A DNA stretch of 12,235 bases, taken from positions 1-12,235 of the forward strand of contig WELB01000426.1 of the NCBI GenBank assembly GCA_009602725.1, in the 5' to 3' direction. The notes below the pieces were generated by a model. That model worked only from the letters and a program-made list of their open reading frames with translations. It was not told where the DNA came from and did not search any database. A program made the translations under genes and the position numbers. Source of the DNA: Spirogloea muscicola. Lineage: Eukaryota; Streptophyta; Zygnematophyceae; Spirogloeales; Spirogloeaceae. The number at the start of each line of letters is the position of its first letter. Position 1 is the stretch's first letter. Positions 1-6,700 of the stretch are shown here, one piece after another.

Positions 1-58
1 ACCCCGAACCCCGAACCCCGAACCCTAAATCTAAACCCCAAGCCCTAACCCTAAACCC
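1..58. repeat. Degenerate telomere-like repeat array (CCCTAAA type)
   Basis: The first 58 nt are three CCCCGAA units followed by CCCTAAA, CTAAACCCC, AAGCCCTAA and CCCTAAACCC. This resembles the C-strand of the plant/green-algal telomere unit (TTTAGGG) with variant units. The C-rich strand reading into the window is the orientation expected if a chromosome or contig end lies to the left. The variants and the immediate change to unique sequence at 59 suggest a subtelomeric or interstitial degenerate tract rather than a fresh telomere. Whether position 1 is a true contig end cannot be seen from here. Confidence 0.75.
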
Positions 59-327
59 ACTCCCATACTTACCCTTCTCAATCCAAGATAATCGTATCAC
101 GGGCCTCATTATGTGTTGGATTCATTGCCTCCTCACGACATGATTCCTTGTGGCCACTTCCGTCATTGATGCCGCGCTGCCGCTGCCGCCTCAGGAACAT
201 GTCTCCTGCTACGCTTGGAATATTATCCTCCGCAGATTCTTACACATTCCCCGACCTCCCCCTAACAGACACCACTCATGACTTATCCCTTTTTCTGTCC
301 CACGGAATCCATAAATTGGAGGTGCGA

Positions 328-419
328 GAGGCTAGTGGCCTCACCAGATGATGTGTGCGATTGCACAACATGACTCTGGTTGCAGTTTTGCACATGCATC
401 TGGTGAGGCGAGTAGCCTC
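328..419. repeat. Long imperfect inverted repeat (foldback)
   Basis: Positions 328-350 (GAGGCTAGTGGCCTCACCAG plus ATG) and 397-419 are reverse complements at 21 of 23 positions. The stem continues inward with a small bulge (ATGTGTGC against GCACATG), leaving a loop of roughly 30 nt. No gene is recognised around it. It could be a small foldback or MITE-like element, a hairpin RNA precursor, or chance. Confidence 0.6.
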
Positions 420-1175
420 TCCAAGAAACTGTCGAGCTGTCAAGCCCACGGCATCGACATCCTTACCATGTGACGCTTATCGGAGCACTGCTGACCAGCT
501 TTTGATTGAACTTGGTGCGACGTTCTTAAGTAGGTGGCTTGGGGCCAATTTCCACCTTGTTCACTTGCCTGAGTACACGTCTCTTGCCAAACATGCTCAC
601 AGTCACTTGCGCTGATGCTTGTCATTGTCACAAGGTGAGGAAGAATGGGTATCCCATAGCGCTGTCTTGCAGCGTGCAGGCAAGCAAATGCCACGTGAGC
701 AGGGAGGCTTGTTGTTAATTGCGGCGTGCAAGCATGGGCACTATAGGCATGAAGGGCTCGCTATGGGCACCCGACTTGCAATCTGCAAGTGAGCTACATC
801 GGCCGGAGAATTGCAAGTCCCTGGCATACTAGGCACCATGTAACCTCATTGATCAAGATTTTCTTGGCACTTTAGTGAGGTTGTGCTATGTAGAGTACTT
901 CAGAGAAAACGGTATGAACGATTTCATAATATTCGATGACTTGAGTAATCAATCTGTAGTATATTGTAAGATGTAAGATGTCTTGCGTCGACCTCCAGGT
1001 CGCGAAGCTTTCTCAGGAGATGTGGTCCATTTGCATCTCGATTGTTGGAGAGAGCTGCTAAAATTTCGAAGGAATATGGTTCTGGTAATTCAACTGCATT
1101 GCCATTGAGCTTAAGCTCAAGCTGGAGATGTATTTGCGTACATTCCTAACAATGTAATTCCTATTACTGATGGAC

Positions 1176-1199
1176 AGAGCTTTACAGAATTAAAGCTCT
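1176..1199. repeat. Perfect 9-bp hairpin downstream of the IWR1-like gene
   Basis: AGAGCTTTA (1176-1184) and TAAAGCTCT (1191-1199) are perfect reverse complements around a CAGAAT loop. The hairpin lies about 260 nt past the minus-strand stop at 1457. On that strand it contains TGTAA (1187-1183), the chlorophyte-type polyadenylation pentamer. A role in 3'-end formation is inference only. Confidence 0.45.
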
Positions 1200-1430
1200 T
1201 CTATCGTGCAATTCGACCTGCAATTAATTGGGATTGTCTCAGCACCGGCAACTCAGTCACAGAGCTGCGCCACTAGGTTGACTTTGGCAGCAAGCCAGAC
1301 AACACTGAAGAGAAACATTGAGCAGGAACCTGCTTCTAATGACTGTCTCTTGGGCAACCCAGTTACTTAACGCGGGCCCCACGGTGACACCACTCAAAGT
1401 GGTGGCGACTGTGTGGCTAGCTGCTAAGAG

Positions 1431-1463
1431 TACACTAAGAATACACTACGACTACACTAAGGC
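1431..1463. repeat. Three 11-bp tandem copies overlapping a stop codon
   Basis: TACACTAAGAA (1431-1441), TACACTACGAC (1442-1452) and TACACTAAGGC (1453-1463) repeat with an exact 11-nt period. The third copy contains the stop codon of the minus-strand IWR1-like gene (1457-1459). In the sense of that gene each copy carries UAGUGUA, so the end of the ORF and the start of the 3' UTR form a UGUA-bearing mini-repeat. Confidence 0.7.
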
Positions 1464-3627
1464 CCTTCACTGCTCAGATCATCCTCTGAGTAGTCCGCGT
1501 AGGCATTCCTCGCATGACTTTCGTCTGGAAAGCGAACCAAGTGCCCATTACGATCCATAGGAACTGGACTCTTAAACAATGGGCGGATGAAGAGCAGCAG
1601 GCTGGGTGTATGTCCCCGTACCCACAATGTTACAGCAAGGACATGTAGTGACACTGCGAGCAGATGCAACCAAAGGTCTTACCATTAGAATCCTCGCTGT
1701 CATTGTCGAGAGCCCAGCCTGCTTCTTCGTCGGCACTTTCATCATCCACCAAATATACACTGCAAGTAGCAAGCCCAGATGCAATCCCCAAGCTCCACAC
1801 TCTGGTCAGCTCAATGGTGAACAGGAGCTTCATATTGTGAGTCAACATTACAATACGCTGGTATCACGAACTCACGTGCAACTTGTGTCCCAGTGCAACA
1901 GTTAACAGGCAACTCTCACACAAAAGGTATCATTGTCAGGCTCACAAGGGGAATGACAAGTCATGCTCGTTCTGCAACTGTTGCGACACGTCCGGTTGGT
2001 AGTAGTCATATGTGAACCCGTCTTCTACAGCAGAAATAGAAACACGTCAAGCACGCCAGCTTAGAAGAGCCATGAAATACATCTTGATGCACGCTCTGCA
2101 CTGAAACTACATCTTCAAGCGACCCAAGACCCCTCAGTCTGCCATCTTCCTTTGCTCAGCCGTCATACTCTATGCTGTACCTGATGAAGGATTCGCTTCC
2201 GATGCCTCCAGTTCATGCGCTGCTCCTGGGAGGTGCTCTTGCAGAAGGGACATGAATTGGCTGGACAGATGACCAGTCTCTAAGATGGTCTCCCTGCCAA
2301 CCACTTGGACAGAGATAGGACTAACAGGTCACACCCACTCTTTGGCCCCCTTCACAACTTGTATGCAAGCTATATGAATCGTGGTGTTGCCTCTTCAGAG
2401 GGATAAGCTACTGGTCAGATGGAGCAAGGCGAAGTTGGAGGGACCTGGCCATCACGAGTCAGGAAGCTGTTCTACGTGCACAAAGCAAATGTAATTCAGC
2501 GCCGCACAAAGCAGGAACCATGAACCCGTGCTTGCAGGGCTACTGTGTGGCTCAGGTGAGACAGGACATGACCTACTCACTCCTGTTCTTTGCTGGGGAC
2601 ATGTATTCCTGCTGACTTGGCCGAGCTGTGGGTCCTGACAATCTCTGCATCAACAAGGTGAAAGCTGTCCAAGGGCAAGTCCAGGGATTGTGCTCGTGTT
2701 CCTGACTCGTCCAGGCGCATATTCCTTATCCTTTGCTGGCAAAACAATGTAGAGATAGAGGACCGTTAACATGCAATCCAATGTTCGGATGACTGTACAG
2801 CACCACATCACTGGCTGCTCTGTAAACCCAGGCAAAGAAAGGCTCTACGACTCCCTGTGCATGAGTACTGGCATGACTGGGGCATGCCTAAAGGAGTGGT
2901 AGAATGTCAGTAAACCTTTCCCTACGAAGGTGGACACTTGCAAAACCAGGGGTACTATGGCAGGGTCGACAGCTCTGCCCTCCGGTCTCTGGCACTGCTC
3001 AGGACAGGCAGCAGGGCTGCGCTGGCTTACCAGACCTGGGGAGTGCCTGAGCAGCCTTCAGGGGCGTCAGCAGCCTCTGCTCCTTGTTGGCCAACGACCA
3101 CGCGCTTCCAGACTCCCCATGCCGGCCCGACGCCATCCTCTGCAGAAAGAGGGCCTGTGCGCTCAGCCGACTGTGTCAGCGGAGTCCGTGCGCAGCAGAG
3201 ACCGAGTGCCAGGCCGTGCCGTAGCGAGTGTGCCTCAGTGAGCATTCCAGAGCTTCGGAACAGTGACGCCCCCCCCTGCGCAGTGGTGGGCATCGGCTCA
3301 CCTCGGCTCTCGTCTCGCCGGGCTGGGAGGGCCATCGAAGGCTGGCCGTGCACCTTGGCAGCCTTGGCCCGCGGCATGGCCAGACCTGAGCGGCCCCGAA
3401 ACCCCAGGCCGTTCAGCTCGCCGCATCGGGTCGTCGGCCAGCGGCGCACGAGGGCGAGGCTTGTGCCTGCTGCAGCACAGATGCGAGGGCAGGGCCCACA
3501 TCGGGGCCGGCGCCGGGAGCTCAGGAGCGCCGAGGGCAAGAGGCTCACAGATGTGGGCGGGGGGGGCGAGGCCGCGCTTGCGCTTGACGCGCAGGAGGGG
3601 CGGCCTGGCGCCGGGGCCGTCGGCCAT
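1457..3627 (-). CDS. IWR1: IWR1/SLC7A6OS/DMS4-like RNA polymerase II nuclear import factor (8 exons)
   Basis: Proposed exons (minus, 5' to 3'): 3627-3549, 3469-3302, 3139-3036, 2735-2581, 2293-2181, 2024-1946, 1759-1683, 1524-1457. They give 280 codons plus TAG, and phases agree at all seven junctions. The human homologue is about 300 residues. IWR1-family proteins escort assembled RNA polymerase II into the nucleus; the plant DMS4/RDM4 member also acts in RNA-directed DNA methylation. Visible hallmarks: N-terminal basic LLRVKRKRG (residues 11-19, the family's opening motif and import signal), SFHLVDAEIV (141-150), FMSLLQEHLPGAAHELEA (182-199), DGFTYDYYQPD (208-218, family D-Y-V-Y-D-x-Y), VYLVDDE (234-240), DSEDSNDE (253-260) and NAYADYSEDD (265-274), the acidic end of the Iwr1 domain. 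Exons from 2735 to 1457 are well supported. Exon 3 rests on phase and on GVWKRVVV resembling the family V-F-x-x-V-A-T-V. Exon 2 is weakest: its acceptor may be 3 nt further on (exon start 3466), and its sequence is not clearly family-like. The intron 3 donor is GTCTGG, and all introns end AG. The start ATG is the first before the basic motif. Confidence 0.85.
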
Positions 3628-3777
3628 GGCGGCACGGCGCCGGGGGCCGGGGCTTGGGGCTCCGCAGCAGCCCCAAGCCCCTAGGTGGCCTTCCACGCAG
3701 CAGCCGCTCGTCGAGTGACAGTAGCCGCAGTCGTCCTTCGTTGCCGCGGCTTGAGCTCGGGCCCGCGGCCGGGCGCC
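3628..3777. promoter_or_regulatory. Divergent (bidirectional) promoter between the IWR1-like gene and ELP2
   Basis: Only 150 nt separate the minus-strand ATG at 3627 from the plus-strand ATG at 3778. Both 5' UTRs and the core promoters must therefore lie here or overlap the neighbouring coding exons. The interval is very GC-rich and has no obvious TATA box. It contains a perfect 13-bp inverted repeat (3649-3661/3669-3681). The layout is typical of a shared CpG-rich promoter for two housekeeping genes; co-expression is inferred, not seen. Confidence 0.7.
3649..3681. repeat. Perfect 13-bp inverted repeat in the shared promoter
   Basis: GGGGCTTGGGGCT (3649-3661) and AGCCCCAAGCCCC (3669-3681) are exact reverse complements around a 7-nt loop CCGCAGC. 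The same 13-mer recurs at 10752-10764 in intron 1 of the TMEM115-like gene, and its complement resembles the ACCCCAAGCCCT part of the left-edge telomere-like array. It could be a DNA or RNA hairpin, a palindromic binding site, or a relic of telomere-like sequence. Confidence 0.8.
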
Positions 3778-6700
3778 ATGGGCGTGGCCGTGGCGCTGGC
3801 GTTCCTGGGCGTCGGCTGCAACCGCACGCCGCGCGCGCTCGCCTGGGGGCCCGCCGGCCTCGCCGCCTTCGCCGCCCACCACGCCGTCGCCATCTACCAC
3901 CCCCAGGCGGCGAGGCTGCTGCTGACGCTGCGCGGCCACACGGCGCGCGTCAACTGCGTCGAGTGGCTGCCGCGCCACCGCCGCCTCCCGCCACGTACTT
4001 GCAGCCCGCACCCTTATCCTTGAACCCCAAACTCTACACCTCAAACCCTGAGCCCTGGAGAAGGAGCCCAACATATTGATCTTGCGGTGCACGTTCGGAC
4101 AGCTCATGCTCTTGCGCCTGACTCGCAAAACCCCGCCGCTGGACTCCCATGCGACGTGGGGCGTCTGCGGCTGGAGTCAAAACCCACCCATCACTGTGCC
4201 ATTCACGGGATTATGATGCAGTCTGCTCTGAGGGCTTCGACTCACGGTAACGAAGCCCTCGGGCATTGTCGACTGTGGATGTCTTGGCAGAATGCGAGAG
4301 ACCTGGCAGTGAGCTGCTGCTTTCGGGAGATGCGAGCGGCAGCATAATCCTCTGGAGCTATGATAGTACCAGTCGCAAGGCATGACCTCGACTCCATACT
4401 GTTGCCCAATGGCCCTTTTCTCTGTGAATGCCCAGAGCCTACACTTCTACAGCCGCCTTTGTGTGTGACGTCTTCCCAAGTGGTGTATCCTCCTCGGTCC
4501 TAGGGCTTAGGGTCAGGGTTTCAAGGTTCAGGGGTTTAGGGTTTAGTCTCCAGGATCATATTCCTTGGCTCTAATCTGTGGACTGGGATTGCAACCCTGT
4601 AACCTAAACCCCCTATTGCGCATTAGTCATTCTCCGCAAGCAGCAGTAGATTCTCTCCAGTACAATGACCAGACCGTGTTTGCGAGATTGCCAGCCGTTT
4701 GCGATTCTAGGAAGTGTCGAACTTTAAGCATCGATACCACCTTCTTGGCTTCTTTGTCATACTAATGCCGACCTGACAGCCTTCACTTCCATTGTCATGA
4801 AATGCCAACCTGACAGTCTTGGAGTGCTTGGTTTACGTAGAGCACTTTCAGTGGGCGCAGCTTCAGCTTCTCCTCAACGCACATCAAGATGCCGTCACTT
4901 GCATGGCTGGCCAGTTGCTGCCGGGTGGCATTGCACTGGTTGCAACAACAGCATCCGACATGACCACCAAAATTTGGAGTGGCTCATATCAGCAGCCACA
5001 GGGTACTCGTCTGTTCTGCATGTGCAGCCCCGCTTGACGTCATGTGGTCATGTTTGCTCTGTACTCAAGGATCTGGTCTCTGCTTTAGATTATTTTGCCT
5101 GCTCACATAGGACAGTGCTCACATGTAAACAGTACAAGCACAATGAGCTTCTCGCCGAAAAGGCCCTCACTATTTCCTCCGCGCAGGCCTGCAGCTCGAG
5201 TGCCTGCAGACGATCCGGACAGGTGCACGAATGATGAGCGCGGTGGCATTGAGTTCCCCGTTTGGAGGTAATCATGTTTTCATGGCAGTGGGAGGCGTTG
5301 ACAACAGCATCTATTTGTACCTGGGAGGCCAGCATGCTGAGGTGAGGGGCCACCATTGAGATCCTGCGTGTCAGTCTATGCAGGCTCTCTGCTTGTCCGA
5401 CCACCTTGACTGAATATCTTGCTAGAGCGTCAAGAACTTCAATGAAATGCGTCTGCTGGGCTTGTGCACTGCAGCTCTTCAAGGGTGCATCATAGATGAA
5501 CTACTAAGCAGCTCATTTGTGACGGTGCACGTACCTAAGGACAACCGACCTTGAAGGCTATCTGTTGACTCAAAATGGTCATATATGTGATCGTTGCAGT
5601 TTAAGATCCTGTGCAACCTCCGAGGACATCAAGATTGGGTGCGCTCTTTGGACTTCTCATCATTGTGTCAAGGTGGACCTGGAGGGCATGGGGGCTCCAT
5701 CTATCTTGCTTCGGCATCACAAGACAAGAATGTGCGGGTCTGGAAGCTGAGCCCAAAGAAGGGTGCTCTTAATGGTCCGGAGTCAAAGGGTGGGGCAGAA
5801 GAGACTGCACTGTTTGGAGCAGAGCCACTTGCAGAGCTAGATGCTTACTCAACCGGGCCAACTTTTCTTGTTGACGGGGTAAGCTGGCAAGCATCTCTGG
5901 AGTCCCTGCTCGTTGGCCATGAGGACTGGGTCCACTCGGTTCAGTGGCAGCCCTCAGGGAGTGCAGAGGAAGAACCTACTGAGCAGGAACCTCACGAGGG
6001 GAACCGTGCAGGGCAGCCCACATGCCTCTTGTCCGCGTCCATGGACAGGAGCATGCTCCTGTGGCGACCTGATCCAAAGACGGGTCTATGGATATGCGAG
6101 GTCAGTGTGGGAGAGTTTGGCCACACTGCTCTTGGATTCTGGGGGGGCGTGTGGTCACCTGAAGGGGATGCTATACTTGCGCACGGCTTTGGAGGATCCC
6201 TGCATCTCTGGAGGAAGTCTGCCTCCCCAGACTCTGGCGAGCAGTGGACTCCGCAGCTTGTCCCCTCTGGACATTCTGGTCCGGTGTCGGATGTGAGCTG
6301 GGACCGGACTGGCAGCTTCGTGTTGTCAGTCAGTCATGATCAGGTAGGCCAGTACTGTGGCTCTCCTCCCAGCAGCTCGCATACTCCTGACCTTTTAACT
6401 GCTCGGTGCAGTTGCTGGCTCTATTAGCGTGCACACGATGAGGTCTTCGTGGTCCCAGAAAAATCAATGCCAATGATGTGCACACGCAGACTAGCAGAAT
6501 TGTGGCATGCTGGAAGTGGCCTCCCGGCCATCATGCAGTGGACCAACAATCTTGGCATGAGATTGCTCGCCCTCAGGTGCTTGTTCGCATTGACGCCCTA
6601 CGCTCTCTTTGGGAATCGTAAAAGTGTGACCTTCATCGTCTCACATCTGTGAGCCAGCTAGCTGCAAGCTTCAATCAAGACACGTGCCTGTATGCAGGTA

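Larger units (their letters stand above)
59..1456. other. No gene recognised; subtelomere-side intergenic DNA
   Basis: Both strands were read for conserved exons and none was recognised. The short open frames have no family-like composition. The stretch is less GC-rich than the gene starts. It holds a long imperfect foldback (328-419), a 7-bp inverted repeat (774-780/784-790), a GAGCTTAAGCTC palindrome near 1107 and a perfect 9-bp hairpin (1176-1199). TGTAA pentamers on the plus strand near 964-975 (TGTAAGATGTAAG) resemble chlorophyte polyadenylation signals and could mark the end of an unrecognised rightward gene, but no exons were found for one. The part next to 1456 should contain the 3' UTR of the minus-strand IWR1-like gene. 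Confidence 0.5.

Noticed and set aside
2938-3684. 248-codon plus-strand open frame
   Set aside because: Low-complexity GC-driven frame opposite IWR1 exons 1-3, with no domain-like sequence.
3298-4128. 276-codon minus-strand open frame across the promoter and ELP2 exon 1
   Set aside because: Most of it is antisense to ELP2 exon 1 and the GC-rich promoter. Only the piece from the ATG at 3627 to the donor at 3549 is taken as real, as exon 1 of the IWR1-like gene.
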